Below are positions 10,003 through 22,753 of a DNA stretch of 64,000 nt, one piece after another (position 1 is the first letter of the stretch; each line of letters opens with the position of its first letter). Under the pieces are notes generated by a model, which was given only the letters and a program-made list of their open reading frames with translations, did not search any database and was not told where the DNA came from. The stretch is from Manihot esculenta. Taxonomy: Eukaryota > Streptophyta > Magnoliopsida > Malpighiales > Euphorbiaceae. Made by a program: the position numbers and the translations under genes. The stretch is taken from the NCBI RefSeq assembly GCF_001659605.2, contig NC_035164.2:24028665-24092664 (forward strand), given 5' to 3'.

Positions 10003-13000
10003 TACGTGGGTCAAGCCTATGATACTGATCAGAAGAAAGCAAGGAGATATACTATGAGACTGCATCCCAGGTATGCTTCCTTGATTCTTCCAGCAGAAAA
10101 GGAGAGTTTCCATACCATAGTAGACGCAGCCAGGAAAATGGAAGCTAGTGCCAATATTCAGAAACAGTCAAAGGCACAGGCTTCAGGTTCTAAAGCCCCC
10201 ACTCCAAGTAGTAAAAGATGGGATAGAGCAAAAGGAACAAAGAGTAAGTTCTGGAGTAAAGTCAAGTCAGGTCTAGGAATAGGTAGTGGCTCAAGCTCTG
10301 GCACAGCTCCAGTCTGCAGACGATGCGGAAAACCACATGGAGGAGTTTGTCGGTTGGGATCTACAGCTTGTTTTCGATGTGGACAGGAAGGGCATATTGC
10401 TCGGGATTGTCCGCAGATGACTTTTGCACCATCCCAGCAGATGAGTTCAGGCAGTGTGGTACAGCCAGTTGTACGGCCAGCAGCTCCAGTCATGCCTCAG
10501 ACTAGTGGCAGAGGTAGAGGGAGAGGGGTAGCCTCTACTTCAGCAGCAGGTTCCCGAGGTGGAAATCCGGTAGCCCCAGCACGGATTTTCACAGTGACAC
10601 AGGAGGAGGCTAACACGTCGAACACAGTGGTGTCAGGTAATCTCATCATTGGGTGTTCAGATGTGTATGCTTTGATGGACCCCGGTGCTTCTCATTCCTT
10701 TATTGCTTCGAGAGCCATAGAGCGATTGGGTTTGATCAGTTCTGAGTTAGAGTATCCTCTCTGGGTCAGTGGACCTAGATGTGACCCATCAGTGGCAGTG
10801 TCAGTCTGTCGTTTCAGTCCAGTGTTTGTCGAGGGTAGATACCTTCCAGCTGACCTTGTGGTTCTAGATTTGACGGATTTTGATGTCATTCTAGGGATGG
10901 ATTGGTTATCTACATATAGTGCTACGTTGGACTGTCGAGAGAAGTTAGTGAGTCTCAGAGACCAGGATGGGTCAGAGTGTGTCTTCAGAGGAGACAGGAG
11001 AGGTACACCCAGAGGTATGATTTCAGCCCTTCAGGCTCGTCGTTTGCTTAGGAGGGGTTGTCAGGGGTTTCTAGCTCATGTGAGAGAGCTAGACAGTCAG
11101 GTGAGGGAACCAGCCACAGTACCAGTAGTCCGAGAGTTTCTCGATGTGTTCCCAGACGATTTGCCAGGACTACCACCTGATAGGGAGATAGGGTTTGAAA
11201 TTGAATTACTGCCAGGTACTAGACCTATCTCTATTCCTCCCTACAGGATGGCGCCAGCTGAGTTAACAGAGTTGAAAGACCAGTTGCAGGACTTGGTAGA
11301 TAAGGGTTTCATCCGCCCTAGTACCTCACCTTGGGGTGCTCCAGTGCTCTTTGTCAGAAAGAAGGATGGATCCCTTAGACTTTGTATCGACTACAGACAG
11401 TTGAACAAGGTCACTATCAAGAATAGGTATCCCTTACCTAGGATTGATGATCTATTTGACCAGCTAGCTGGAGCAGGTTGTTTCTCGAAAATAGATCTGA
11501 GATCTGGGTATCATCAGGTGAGAGTCAGAGAGGCAGATGTGCCTAAAACAGCTTTCCGGACCAGATATGGGCATTATGAGTTCTTAGTGATGCCGTTCGG
11601 GTTGACTAATGCCCCTGCAGCATTTATGGATCTCATGAACAGGGTATTCAGTGAGTTTCTGGACCACTTTGTCATTGTGTTTATCGATGATATCTTAGTG
11701 TATTCCAGAAATGCAGAGGAGCATGCCCAGCATCTGAGGACAGTTTTGCAGACACTGAGAGAGCATGGTTTATATGCCAAATTCTCGAAGTGTGAGTTTT
11801 GGTTACGGAGCATTTCCTTCTTGGGACATGTGGTATCAGCAGAGGGTATTGAGGTAGACCCCAAGAAGATAGAGGCTGTAGCTAACTGGCCCAGACCCAC
11901 AACAGTGACTGAGATTAAAAGCTTTTTGGGACTGGCAGGTTACTACAGGAGGTTCGTTCAGAACTTCTCAAAGATAGCAGCTCCTATAACCAAATTAACT
12001 CAGAAGAACCAGAAGTTTATCTGGTCAGACCAGTGTGAAGAGAGCTTTGAGGAGCTCAAGAGGAGATTGACAACAGCACCAGTGTTAGCTCTGCCTGTCA
12101 GTAATGAAGAGTTCACAGTGTTCTGTGATGCGTCTCGAGTGGGTTTGGGTTGTGTATTGATGCAGAGTGATAGAGTAATAGCTTATGCTTCTAGACAGTT
12201 GAAGAAGCACGAGTTGAATTACCCTACCCATGACCTAGAGATGGCAGCAGTTATCTTTGCACTTAAGATGTGGCGGCATTACCTCTACGGGGTTAAATGC
12301 GAGATTTTCACTGATCACAAGAGTTTACAGTACATCTTGAGTCAGAGAGAGCTGAATTTACGGCAGAGAAGGTGGGTTGAATTGCTCAGTGATTATGATT
12401 GTAAAATCCAGTATCATCCGGGTAAGGCGAATGTTGTCGCAGACGCCCTAAGCCGGAAGTCACTAGGCAGTTTATCCCATATAGCAGCAGAGCGGAGACT
12501 AGTTGTGATGGAGCTTTATAAGCTCTTTGACGAGGGATTACAGCTCGAGTTGTCTGGTACAGGTGCGTTGATAGCACAGATGAGAGTGACACCTGTGTTT
12601 CTGGAGCAGATAGCTCAGAGACAGCATGAGGACCCTGAGTTGATGAAAATTGCCAGGACTGTTCAGTCAGGCAATAGTGTAGAGTTCAGATTTGACAGCA
12701 AAGGGATCCTTCGCTATGGGAGTCGACTTTGTATACCAGATAGGGGCAGTGTGAAGGAAGACATTATGAGGGAAGCTCATAATGCGAGGTATAGTGTTCA
12801 CCCAGGAGCCACCAAGATGTATCAGGATCTAAAAAAGGTCTATTGGTGGCCAGCCATGAAGAAAGAAGTGGCGCAGTTCGTGACAACCTGTGAGGTTTGT
12901 CAAAGGGTGAAATTAGAGCATCAGAAACCAGCCGGAATGCTTAACCCATTACCGATTCCAGAGTGGAAATGGGAGAACATAGCCATGGATTTTGTAGTGG

Positions 13001-14016
13001 GTTTACCAGTAGTGTCCAACAGGATAGACTCGATATGGGTGATTGTGGACAGACTCACGAAATCTGCTCATTTTCTTCCAGTACGGAGTAACTATTCTGT
13101 GGATAAGTTGGCACAGGTCTATTTGGATGAGATAGTGAGATTACATGGAGTTCCAGTGTCTATAGTTTCAGACAGAGGACCTCAGTTTACCTCCCGCTTT
13201 TGGCGGAGTTTGCAAAGTGCAATGGGCACGAGATTAGATTTTAGTACTGCTTTCCACCCACAGACTGATGGACAGTCAGAAAGGACCATCCAGACCATAG
13301 AGGATATGCTTCGACTATGTGTGTTAGACTTTGGCGGTTCTTGGAGGCAGCATCTACCTTTGGTGGAGTTTGCCTACAATAACAGTCATCATGCTAGCAT
13401 TGGGATGGCTCCTTATGAAGCTTTGTATGGGAGGAAGTGCAGATCCCCTGTTTGCTGGGAAGAGGTAGGAGAGAAGGCTCTTGCAGGGCCAGAGTTAGTA
13501 GACATTACCAGTAGAATGGTGCCCATGATCAGAGAGAGAATCAGAACAGCTCAGAGTAGACAGAAAAGTTATGCAGACGTTCGCAGAAAGCAGTTAGAGT
13601 TTCAGGAGGGTAATTGGGTATTGCTGAAAGTGTCTCCAATGAAAGGAGTGGTTCGTTTTGGGAGGAAAGGTAAATTAGCTCCACGGTACATTGGACCCTT
13701 TGAGGTGTTGCAGAGGATCGGAAATGTGTCGTATAAGCTGGATTTACCTGCTTCGATGGAGAGAATTCACCCGGTATTTCATGTTTCTATGCTACGACAG
13801 TTTGTGTCAGATCCGAATCAGGTTCTGAGTGAGCCTGAGGTGGAGATTCATACCACCTATATAGAGCAGCCAGTGCGGATTCTGGACACGCAGATCAGAC
13901 AGCTAAGGAACAAAGAGATTCCGATGGTGAAAGTTCTATGGAACCACCATAATCTCGAAGAGTGCACCTGGGAGACGCGGGAGTCTATGCTCCAGCAGTA
14001 TCCACATCTGTTTTGA
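10003..14016 (+). CDS. Gag C-terminus/Pol polyprotein of element C
   Basis: One open frame of about 1337 codons, continuous with gag apart from the TAG before it. Counting from the codon at 10006, it has a short zinc knuckle C104-C107-H111-C115 and a classical knuckle C122-C125-H130-C135. Protease has D225 in [10 protein letters not shown] spans about 400-600, with FIDD at 559-562 in place of YxDD. RNase H has D708, E745, D770 and D813. The integrase HHCC zinc finger is H925, H932, C962, C965, and the catalytic triad D995, D1056, E1092 has DX35E spacing. A GPY/F-type region (about 1225-1265) and a chromodomain-like tail (about 1287-1336, ending QYPHLF) follow. All catalytic residues are present. 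It matures element proteins, copies RNA to DNA and integrates it. It lacks its own start because gag upstream is interrupted. Confidence 0.95.
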   Translation, partial: YVGQAYDTDQKKARRYTMRLHPRYASLILPAEKESFHTIVDAARKMEASANIQKQSKAQASGSKAPTPSSKRWDRAKGTKSKFWSKVKSGLGIGSGSSSGTAPVCRRCGKPHGGVCRLGSTACFRCGQEGHIARDCPQMTFAPSQQMSSGSVVQPVVRPAAPVMPQTSGRGRGRGVASTSAAGSRGGNPVAPARIFTVTQEEANTSNTVVSGNLIIGCSDVYALMDPGASHSFIASRAIERLGLISSELEYPLWVSGPRCDPSVAVSVCRFSPVFVEGRYLPADLVVLDLTDFDVILGMDWLSTYSATLDCREKLVSLRDQDGSECVFRGDRRGTPRGMISALQARRLLRRGCQGFLAHVRELDSQVREPATVPVVREFLDVFPDDLPGLPPDREIGFEIELLPGTRPISIPPYRMAPAELTELKDQLQDLVDKGFIRPSTSPWGAPVLFVRKKDGSLRLCIDYRQLNKVTIKNRYPLPRIDDLFDQLAGAGCFSKIDLRSGYHQVRVREADVPKTAFRTRYGHYEFLVMPFGLTNAPAAFMDLMNRVFSEFLDHFVIVFIDDILVYSRNAEEHAQHLRTVLQTLREHGLYAKFSKCEFWLRSISFLGHVVSAEGIEVDPKKIEAVANWPRPTTVTEIKSFLGLAGYYRRFVQNFSKIAAPITKLTQKNQKFIWSDQCEESFEELKRRLTTAPVLALPVSNEEFTVFCDASRVGLGCVLMQSDRVIAYASRQLKKHELNYPTHDLEMAAVIFALKMWRHYLYGVKCEIFTDHKSLQYILSQRELNLRQRRWVELLSDYDCKIQYHPGKANVVADALSRKSLGSLSHIAAERRLVVMELYKLFDEGLQLELSGTGALIAQMRVTPVFLEQIAQRQHEDPELMKIARTVQSGNSVEFRFDSKGILRYGSRLCIPDRGSVKEDIMREAHNARYSVHPGATKMYQDLKKVYWWPAMKKEVAQFVTTCEVCQRVKLEHQKPAGMLNPLPIPEWKWENIAMDFVVGLPVVSNRIDSIWVIVDRLTKSAHFLPVRSNYSVDKLAQVYLDEIVRLHGVPVSIVSDRGPQFTSRFWRSLQSAMGTRLDFSTAFHPQTDGQSERTIQTIEDMLRLCVLDFGGSWRQHLPLVEFAYNNSHHASIGMAPYEALYGRKCRSPVCWEEVGEKALAGPELVDITSRMVPMIRERIRTAQSRQKSYADVRRKQLEFQEGNWVLLKVSPMKGVVRFGRKGKLAPRYIGPFEVLQRIGNVSYKLDLPASMERIHPVFHVSMLRQFVSDPNQVLSEPEVEIHTTYIEQPVRILDTQIRQLRNKEIPMVKVLWNHHNLEECTWETRESMLQQYPHLF

Positions 14017-14056
14017 GGTTAGTTTCCTCCTCGTGTTTTGTTTTTGTGTATTTTAG

Positions 14057-14093
14057 GAACATCCGAGGACGAATGTTCTTAAGGGGGGGAGAA
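14057..14093 (+). other. Inverted repeat plus polypurine tract of element C
   Basis: Positions 14057-14078 form an inverted repeat (arms GAACATCCG and CGAATGTTC, one mismatch, loop AGGA). The PPT AAGGGGGGGAGAA at 14081-14093 abuts the 3' LTR. Confidence 0.88.
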
Positions 14094-16273
14094 TGTAATA
14101 CCCGGCTAGAGTCCGGCACCGGAATTCCTGTTGTCTGGTGGAATCCGGGGTGCTGGGATTGATTTTAGTTTTCTACGTGTTATGATGTGAGTTTGAAGGT
14201 GTAAGTGATATCGTTTTGAGTTGAAATGAACCAAGGCAGAGGAGCCAAGTTCGGCCGCCGAAGATAAGTTCGGCCGCCGAAAGTGCCCAATGTTCGGCTT
14301 CCGAAGGTAAGTTCGGCCCCCGAATGTTGCATGGTTTTGCATGCGATTCGGCAGCCGAAGCTGAGTTGCTTAGCCAGCAGGTTTGTATCCCTGAGTCAGC
14401 CTTATGGACAGGTGTTATCACCAGATCATGTCCAGAAGTTGGCCACGTCTCCCCTGGTTTATTTGCTGAGTTTGAGCAGCGCATGCAGAGTGTTTTGATC
14501 ATTCACAAGGGTTTGAAGGTTGTGAAGCAAAACGTGAGTTTGAGAGAGTTTGAGAGTGTGAGAAGAGGTGATCCGTTTTCCCTTGTTCAGAGTGTTTAGC
14601 TTCTTGCTACAGGAGGTAAGTGATGCTTTTGACCATGGTTCTATGTTTTCTGAAGGTTGTATGGGAGTTGGAGAGAGAGAGATGCATGTTTAAGTGAGAC
14701 GAAGTGGTTTTGATGATTTAGGCATGTATACATGTTTCTGTGTTATGTTTGATTTGTTGTTTGGGGTTTTTAGATAGTTTTGGACCCCTGTGATCATATA
14801 CATGAGTATATGTGTGTTGAGGAGTTGGAGTATCTATGGTTTGAGTGGTTGAAGGGAAGGAGAAGATGGTTTGCCGTTGAAGCTGAGTTCTGGATGAACT
14901 CAGGTTCGGCAGCCGAAGGTTCATTCGGCCGCCGAACCTCCTGCATGGTGACTTGGTTGCCACAGCTTGCCCCCGAGTGTTGTTGCATGTTCGGCTCTGT
15001 TTGGGGGATTCGGCCGCCGAAGGTGCCGCCGAAGGTGCCGCCGAAGGTGCTTGAGTTTCGTCTCTGGAGAGGACATTCGGCCGCCGAACCTGCCGCCGAA
15101 AGTGTCCTGTCCAGCTTTCTTTTGCATGCGTTGCATAGATAGTTGAGTGAGTTTAAGGGGATTCTTGGGGAGTTTAAGAGAGGTATGTATACGCTTGTTT
15201 GGTCCCTCATTTGAGTCCATCTGTATAGGTACAGACCAGAGGAACCAGAGAGAGCAGCAGTGAGTACTGCTCCAGAGGTTCAGAGCCTGCAGAGTCAGTC
15301 AGTCCAGATAGCCAGAGGTGAGTGGAACTAAACTTATGACTTTTAATTGAACCACAAACTGCTTTTAGCATGTCTCATGCATCATGTTTATGCCATAGGT
15401 TGATTGCATTAGTATTCACGAATATGTTGCATTGCATCGTTATTTGGTGATGTGAGTGAATGCTGAAGGATCCAATAGTCTCAGACAGGAAGTCCAGAAG
15501 CCTTTGACTACGCCCTGGCAGGTATAGTGAAGTCCAGGAGCCTTTGACTACGCCCTGGCAGGTATAGCAAAGTCCAGGAGTCTTTGACTACGCCCTGGCA
15601 ATGGTAAGTACAGAGGTGTTATATACACATATACATATATGACAGGAAGACCAGGTGCTCGATTCTACGCCCTGGCACAGAGTTACTGGGACTATGCGGT
15701 GACAGGTTTACTCTTGATGTGGCTTGTCTGTGATATGGTGCATTCCATGAGATCATATTTTACTGAGATGTTTTACTGTTCTACTCATTGGGCTATAGAG
15801 CTCATCCCACTCCCTTAACCCCAGTTTTGCAGGTTCAGTGTACAGTGTACAGGGACAGTCCAGCAGAGTACAGGAAAAGTAAAGAGATCTGTATAGCTTA
15901 GAGTGGACATGTAATATTAAAGAGATGTAATAGTTGTTGCTTGACCTAGTAATGTATGTTTTGTACATGATCTGTATATGTATATATGTTTTCCTGTATG
16001 TGAAAACCAGGCTTAACAGGTATGAGTTACCCATCTAGAGCAAGCTCTAGTCAGGGATACAGAGTACAGAGTACATGAGTACAGAGTACAGAGATAGTGC
16101 ATGCACAGGTTAAGCCTTGGTTCAGCAAAGAGTTTTTATTTTCACAGGAAATGTATGATCTTGTATGAGTTTTACAGGTACACTGAGAGTATAGCAGGCT
16201 TGCTACGGGTTCTGGCGGCCTTAAGCCGACCTGAATCCTAGCGCCGGTGACGGTCCATTTTGGGGTCGTTACA
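14094..16273 (+). repeat. 3' LTR of element C
   Basis: Same length as the 5' LTR. By eye I see substitutions only near the positions corresponding to 7867, 8288, 8489 and 8579 of the 5' copy. It ends GTCGTTACA and is followed by the duplication AAGCC. Confidence 0.95.
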
Positions 16274-16325
16274 AAGCCGATCTGGATCCTAGCGCCGGTA
16301 GCGGTCCGATTTTCGGGTCGTTACA
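16274..16325 (+). repeat. AAGCC duplication and right end of element B LTR
   Basis: Positions 16274-16278 are the second AAGCC copy. Positions 16279-16325 (GATCTGGATCC...GTCGTTACA) are the missing end of the B LTR. The next base starts minus-strand protease sequence of element D. Confidence 0.93.
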
Positions 16326-18166
16326 GTAGCACCATAGGTAGATAGCCAATCCATCCCTAGAATGACGTCAAAATCTGTCAAATCTAGAACCACTAGGTCG
16401 GTTGGAAGGCATCTATCCCCTACAAATACAGGACTGAACCGGCAGATTGACTCTGCCACTGATGGATCATACTTGGGCCCACTGACCCAGAGAGGACACT
16501 CTAACCCAGAGACCATCAAACCCAACCTATCAACTGCTCTCGGAGCAACAAAAGAATGAGATGCACCAGGGTCCATTAATGCATACACATCTGAACAACC
16601 AATGATGAGATTACCTGACACCACGGTGTTAGATGTGTTCGCCTCCTGCTGAGTCATGGTGAAAATCCGTGCTGGTGCTGATGGACCTTCACCCCGGGAA
16701 CCTGCTGAAGAAGAGGCTGCCCCTCTCCCTCTGCCTCTACCACTGCCCTGAGTCGTGGCTGGAGCTACTGGTTGGGCTACACTACCAGAACCCGTCTGCT
16801 GGGACTGTGCCATAAAGGCTACTCTAGGACACTCCCGAGCCATGTGCCCCTCTTGCCCACATCTGAAACATGCAGTCGTCCCAGCCCGGCAGATTCCTTT
16901 GTGTGGCTTACCACATTTCATACAAGCAGAACCGCCCGAGCCAGAGCTTGAGCCACCTCCCATTCCCAGACTGGACTTAATCCTGCTCCAGAACTTGTTC
17001 TTCTTGGACTTGGATCTTTCCATCCTTACACTGCTCGAAGTCTTGGAACCAGAAGGCTGTGCCACTAACTGTTTAACTTTCCCCTCGATGATTGCACTAG
17101 CCTCCATTTTTCGAGCCATATCCACAATGGCATGGAAACTCTCCCTTTCTGCTGACTGAATCAAGGAGGAATACTTGGAATGAAGCTTCATGATCTACCT
17201 CCTAGCCTTCTTTCGATCTGTGTCATAAGCTTGCCCTGCAAACGGCAACAGCTCCAGAAATCTATCAGTGTATTCATCTACACTCATCTCCTCCGTCTGC
17301 CTTAACTGCTCAAACTCAATCATCTTCAACTCCTTGGAGCTATCAGGGAAAGCCCATCCTGAAAATTCATTTGCAAATTCCTCCCAGGATAAGCTATCCA
17401 CCCTTGGGTCCACATAGTTCTTAAACCAATCCCTAGCTTTCTTACATTTCAGCGTGAAACCCGCCATCTGAATGGCTCTGCTCTCACTTGCTCCCAACTC
17501 ATCAGTTATCATTTTCACCATTTTGAGGTACTCAACCGGATCATCACGAGTCTCATACTTGGGAGCATCCAGCTTAATGTAATCAGTCATCTTCACCTTA
17601 TCCCCCCCAAAAGAGCTAGGTTTGGGTACTTGGACATTTTGGGTAGCTGGCTCTACTGGTGGAGGAGGAGGTGCAACATTCCCTAAGGTAGGGTTTGCTG
17701 GATTTGGATAGAAGGGTGGGGGTGGATACATGGGGTACTGAGAGTATGGTGGGTAAAAGGGAGGGTATGGCATGTAGGAAAGGTATGGGTTAAAGCTAGA
17801 GTAATCCGATGTACCTCCCATCGGATACCCTAAGCCCTGACGAAAGGGTAGATATTGGGGTGGATAACCAAACCCCGAGGCCTGAGCGCCTCCTTGTGAC
17901 TCCCCTGAACCTTCCTCAGACATACTTACACCCAAACTTCCATCTCTTCTCTGATCAACATCCATATCTTCCCTCACATCAGCTGAACTTTCACCCTGAT
18001 CTGAACCCCTTCTACTAGCATCAAAAGACCTTCTAAGGTCCCTTGCTGCTCTCTCTCCACCAGATCTACATGACATTGCCCTTGGCAATGTAGGAGGACG
18101 GGCATCCATGCCCTCATTCTCTAGTGGTACTCCAGTCAATCGTGCAGATCGACGAGTGCCTCTCAT
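16326..18166 (-). pseudogene. Gag-protease remnant of element D
   Basis: The start codon at 18166 begins MRGTRRSARLTGV. A Pro/Tyr-rich segment (about 17650-17830) and the capsid-like domain (KCKKARDWFKNYVDP) follow. One in-frame TAG at 17192-17194 interrupts before IMKLHSKY. Downstream are the short knuckle (CMKCGKPHKGIC) and the classical knuckle ([14 protein letters not shown], about 16840-16880). The protease active site DPGASHSF lies near 16550-16575. The frame ends at [11 protein letters not shown] by truncation. Apart from one stop it is well preserved, but without pol it can only be a Gag source if readthrough occurs. Confidence 0.88.
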
Positions 18167-18411
18167 TCTGATTCTGAAAGCAACACAACATACACATAAA
18201 CATTAGCATCAAATGGTTCATGTGGAAACACATGAACCCACACATACATACCATATCATTTAATGCACATGTATGAAATCATGGCATTTCATATCATCAT
18301 CAAGACAGGACTCTACATCCTATCCTAGTGGACATGATTTTTCCTATTGTACTTGCCCTTCTATAACCTCTATGAGCCCAACACTTTCTAGGTCCGACCA
18401 TATGAACCTAG

Positions 18412-18424
18412 GGCTCTGATACTA
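18412..18424 (-). other. Primer binding site of D, one mismatch
   Basis: It reads TAGTATCAGAGCC on the minus strand: the iMet-type PBS with one G-to-A change. It lies three bases from the LTR. Confidence 0.8.
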
Positions 18425-18427
18425 ATC

Positions 18428-20040
18428 TGTAACGACCCGAAAACTGGACCGCTACCGATGCTAGGATCCAGATAGGCTTAACGCCGCCAGGACCCGTAGC
18501 AAGCCTCCTATACCTGTTGGATACCTGATAACATCCCATACATATACATAAAACTTTAAACTTTTTCTTTTGGTTACCAAGTTTAACCTGTGCATACACA
18601 AACTCATAAGCATAAAACCCCACACTGCAGCCCTCATCAAATGCTCCAATGGGGTAATATATCATACATTTAAGCTTGGTTTACATAACATCAGTAAAAC
18701 ATTTCATTAAAAAGATCATGTACTCAAAAGGGATTTAAATACACTAGGGCCAAGCATAATTCTATCCTCAGTACAATTCCTTACATTACATCACATTATA
18801 ACATTTTACAATACATGTCCACATCTAACTACTACATACACTAAGCCTCTACTCTTGCTGACCTCCCGATCTAGCCTGAACCTGCAAGCCTAGGGGTTAA
18901 GGGAAAAGGGGGTGAGCTAAAAAGCCCAGTGAGCAGAACAATAAAACACATACAAAAATCATGCTTTCATGGAATGCATCACAACACATACATTTCACAT
19001 CACGGATGAACTTGTCACCAATAACCCTCTACATATCCAATGTGCCCGGCCCTCGACGGAGCTCCGCAGGACTTCCTCTTAATCATAATATACAATGCCA
19101 AGACGTGTGGACATGGGCAGCCCTGGACTTTCATTAATCATCATACATATAAAATGCCAGGACGCGTGGACATGGGCAGCCTTGGACTTTCATTAATCAT
19201 CATGCATATTGAGGGCTAATGGATCATCCAACATTCATCCACATCAACATCATAGAATGCAATGCATCATATTCATGAGATTCTAATGCAACAACCTAAA
19301 ATATATCATGGTATTCGTGATGCATGAACATGCTCAAAACTGTGTTATTTTAATACATAGTTCAGTTCTACTCACCTCTTGCTGACTCTGAAGCAGCTGA
19401 CTCACTGCTGGGCTCCTCAGTTTCTCGGGTCCGATCCTACACAGGTGGACTTTTATGACGTACCAAACATAGACTAACATGACTCTAAACAACTCCCCAA
19501 AAATCTCATAAAACTTGTTTAAAACAGGGAATGAGCTAAGATCTACTCTTACCTCTTGAAGATCGATAGGGGAGGCGACCTAAACTTGGAGAAATGGAGG
19601 AAGAGAGCTCATGGGTCTCCAAGCTTCAAATCTTGATCTTAGCTCCAAAAATCTTCAAAACCAAGTTAGAACTCGTTAAAACTTGAAAGATTTGAGGAAA
19701 ATCATCAAAACCAACCATGGGAGGGCATGGACTCACCGTTGGCCGAAAATAGGGGAGGAAACTCGCCCATTTTTGGTCATGGGGCCTCTTATAGGTGGCT
19801 GGCCAGGCCACCTTCGGAAGCCAAAGGTGACTCCAAAACTCATGCATGTTCGGCGGCCGAACCTAGATTTTCCCTCTATGGTCTTTTTCATTCAAAACTC
19901 AATTTTTTTTCTTACTTAAAATCATAAAATACCTAAAAACATTTTAGAAAAACATATTCTTACCCTTCTAGAGCGTCCCGACATCCGAGATTCCGCTGGA
20001 CGGTAGAAATTCTGATGCCAGAGTCTAGCCGGGTATTACA
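18428..20040 (-). repeat. 5' LTR of element D, internally deleted
   Basis: The edges are TGTAACGACCCG (18428) and CCGGGTATTACA (20040). At 1613 bp it is about 600 bp shorter than sister LTRs. The second inverted-repeat cluster is missing near 19500, where 'ccccaaaaatctcataaaac' joins normally distant blocks. A TATAAGA-like box (about 19788-19796), a donor-like AAGAG|GTAAG (about 19550) and minisatellite units (about 19035-19185) remain. Confidence 0.88.
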
Positions 20041-20540
20041 TTTACCTTGCTCAATACGTGATTCTATGCATTGTAAAAACCACCTCCAGCTATCTCCATA
20101 TTTAGATTCAACTACTGCAAAAGCTAAGGAAAATACTCCCCTGTTGCTATCCAATACAGTAGCACATAGGAATATCCCACCATAAAGTCCCTTAAGATGA
20201 CATCCATCCAACCCAAAAAAAGGTCTACATCCATCTATGAATCCTACTCTAACAGCATCAAACATGATAAACACTCTCTTGAAGACCCTAGGTTCATTAA
20301 CATTAATAGGTTCGGTACTTTGAATTTTCACCTCAGTACCAGGATTGAACATCTTCAAGTAGTGTACATACTTGTGCAATTGTTTGTATGAGCCTTCATG
20401 TAAACCATTATTTTTTTCTTTTGCCTTACATTTGGCTCTATACAAGTGCCATATAGAGGCCTCAACACCCCGCTTTTCCTTCAATTCATTTTGCATCAAT
20501 TCATAACTCATTTCAAGATCAGCTCTCAAACTACTCTTAA
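20041..20540 (-). pseudogene. MULE (MuDR-type) transposase, central part
   Basis: The minus-strand frame contains ADLEMSYELMQNELK, a helical region, then FIDGCRPFFGLDGCHLKGLY and AFAVVESKYGDSWRWFLQC. These match the MULE transposase catalytic domain, including the Asp in GLDGCHLK. The protein would cut and rejoin DNA at the terminal inverted repeats. At 20041 the LTR of element D cuts off the C-terminal half. At 20540 element E separates it from the N-terminal half at 30266-31561. Flank CTTAA at 20536-20540 is the left duplication of E. It is a fossil of an autonomous Mutator-like element. Confidence 0.88.
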
Positions 20541-22737
20541 AGTAATACCCGGCTAGACTCCGGTATTGGAATTCCTACCGTTCGGTGGGATCTCGGATAT
20601 CGGAAACCTCTAGAAGGGTAAAATCATGTTTTTATAAAATGTTTTCATGTATTTTATGGTTTTAAGTGAGAAAGAAATTGAGTTTTGAAGGAAAAAGACC
20701 ATGGAGGGAAATCCAGGTTCGGCCGCCGAACCTCATGTTCGGCCGCCGAACTTGCAGGAGTTTTGGAGGCGTCTTCGACTTCCGAAGGTGGTCTGGGCAG
20801 CCACCTATAAAAGGCCCCATGGCCGAAAATGGGCGAGTTTTCTTCCCTATTTTCTGCCAGAGGTGAGTCCATGCCCTCTCATGGTTGGTTTTGATGTTCT
20901 TCCTCAAAACTTTCAAGTTTTAAGAAGTGGTTGCTTGGTTTTTTAAGTTTTTGAAGCTAAGATCAAGTTTTGGAGCTTGGAGACCCAAGGAGCTAGATTT
21001 CTCCCATCTCCAAGTTATGATCGTCCCTCCTCTAGATCTTCAAGAGGTAAGCTTAGATCCTACCTTTCTTGTGTGTTTTAAACAAGTTTTGATGAGGTTA
21101 TGGGATAAGAATGCATGTTTAGGTTATATTGAGTTTTTGGTTAATGTATGTTGTATATGTATGTTTGATGTGTTTTGATTGGGGTTTAGGCTAGTTTTGA
21201 GACCCCTATAAGCTTATGTATATGTGTATGCATGTTTTGGAAGTGTTGGATTTGAGTTAGAAGATTTTGGGAGGCAAATGTGCATGAGGAGGTTGAGTTC
21301 TGCCTCTTTGGAAGAACTCAGGTTCGGCCGCCGAACCTGCCTGTGGTAGCATGCTTTGGCTGCCGGACCCTGCCCCCGAAAGTTGGACTTTCGGCTCTGG
21401 AGGGGAGTTTCGGCTGCCGAAGGTGCCGCCGAACATGCATGAGTTTCGTCTCTGGAAGGGACTTTCGGCCGCCGAAGGTGCCGCCGAAAGTGGCAGAGTT
21501 TTGGCTCTGGAGGGACTTTCGGCCGCCGAACCTGCTGCTGAAAGTGCCCTGTTCAGCCTTCCTTTGCATGATTTCTATGATTGTTTTAAGGTGTTTTAGG
21601 GGGTTTTTAGGGAGATGTTTAGAGTCATGTTCATGTATGTTTGGTCCCTCATTTGAGTCCACCTGTGTAGGTTCGGACCCGAGGAACCGAGGACCCCAGC
21701 AGTAAGATAGCTGCTTCCGTGTCTTTTCAGAGCTAGCCTGAGGTGAGTAGAATGACTCTTTATGTTTCAAAGCAAATAATAAAAGTTTTAGCATGATTCA
21801 TGCATCATGAATGCCATGTGATATATTAGGTTGTTTGCATTAGAATTCACGAATATGTTGCATTGCATAATGTGATGATGATGTGGATGAATGTCGAATG
21901 ATCCTTTAGCCCTCACTATGATATGATATGATATGGTGATGATACGGAATGAAAGACCAGTGAGGCCCATTCTATGCCCCCTAGCACTATGTAAGAGAAA
22001 GACCAGTGAGGCCTATTCTACGCCCCTAGCATATGGAAATGTTATGTTATGTTATGTAAGAGAAAGACCAGTGAGGCCCATTGTATGCCCCTGACACTAT
22101 TGGAATGTGTAGAGGGCTATTGGTGACAAGTTCATCCTTGATGTGATTTGTCTGTGATATGATGTATTCCATGATAGCATATGTTTTAAATGTTTTTATT
22201 ATCCTGCTCACTGGGCTCTAGTAGCTCACCCTATTCTCTTAACCCCCAGGTTTGCAGGTACGGGATAGACCAGGAAGTCAGCAAGAGTAAAGAAGTCATG
22301 TTTTATGTAATAGCTAGATGTGGACATGAAAACAATGTAATGTGAAGTATAGTACAGTAATGTAATGTAATGATGTATATTGAGGTTTAAAGTTGTGCTT
22401 GACCCTAGTATGTATAGTTAATCCCATGTTGGTACATGATCTTATTAATGAAATGTTTTAATGATGTTTATGTAAACCAAGCTTAATGTATGATATGTTA
22501 CCCCATTGGAGCATTTGATGAGGGCTCCAATGTGGGGTTTTATGATTATGAGTTTGTGCATGCACAGGTTAAGCTTGGTGAATGAAAGAAAAAGTTTACA
22601 GCTTTTACGTATATGTTTGATCATGTATGGGATTTAACAGGTATACAGGATGTATGTTAGGCTTGCTACGGGTCCCGGTGGCCTTAAGCCGATCTGGATC
22701 CTAGCGCCGGTAGCGGTCCAGTTTTTCGGTCGTTATA
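20541..22737 (+). repeat. 5' LTR of element E
   Basis: It starts AGTAATACCC (first base mutated from T) and ends GTCGTTATA (normal TTACA mutated). Features are inverted-repeat motifs (about 20716-20795 and 21320-21545) and a TATA box at 20806. Donor-like sites have GT at 20863, 21047 and 21743. Minisatellite units 'gaccagtgaggcccattcta' occupy about 21955-22095. Confidence 0.93.
20806..20812 (+). promoter_or_regulatory. Candidate TATA box, 5' LTR of E
   Basis: TATAAAA, 265 bp into the LTR, directly after the first inverted-repeat cluster. If used, U3 is only about 0.3 kb and the transcribed LTR part about 1.9 kb. Confidence 0.6.
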
Positions 22738-22740
22738 GAT

Positions 22741-22753
22741 TGGTATCAGAGCC
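22741..22753 (+). other. Primer binding site, tRNA-iMet type
   Basis: TGGTATCAGAGCC, three bases after the LTR end. Confidence 0.92.

Larger units (their letters stand above)
6886..16273 (+). mobile_element. Element C: complete, recent Tekay/Del chromovirus element
   Basis: A 9388-bp element with two LTRs of identical length (2180 bp) that differ at about four positions by eye. It has a tRNA-iMet PBS, gag, one long pol ORF, a PPT and a 5-bp duplication AAGCC. The domain order is gag, protease, RT, RNase H, integrase, chromodomain-like tail, which marks a chromovirus. The tail form resembles the Tekay/Del clade. It is inserted in the LTR of element B. Near-identical LTRs imply recent insertion, yet gag has stops at 9292-9294 and 10000-10002, so this copy is probably not autonomous as sequenced. 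Confidence 0.95.
3862..16325 (+). mobile_element. Element B: 5'-truncated Tekay element, 3' LTR split by C
   Basis: It consists of a decayed pol remnant, a PPT and one LTR. The LTR runs 4827-6885, is broken by element C, and resumes 16279-16325, about 2106 bp in total. The 5' LTR, gag and most of pol are absent, replaced on the left by the inverted element A. On the right B abuts protease sequence of element D directly. Confidence 0.85.
16326..20040 (-). mobile_element. Element D: truncated Tekay element
   Basis: Minus-strand LTR (18428-20040), PBS, gag and the start of protease, cut at 16326 by the right end of element B's LTR. Pol and the 3' LTR of D are missing from the window. Its outer LTR edge interrupts the MULE transposase, with TTTAC at 20041-20045 as the only visible flank. 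Confidence 0.88.
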
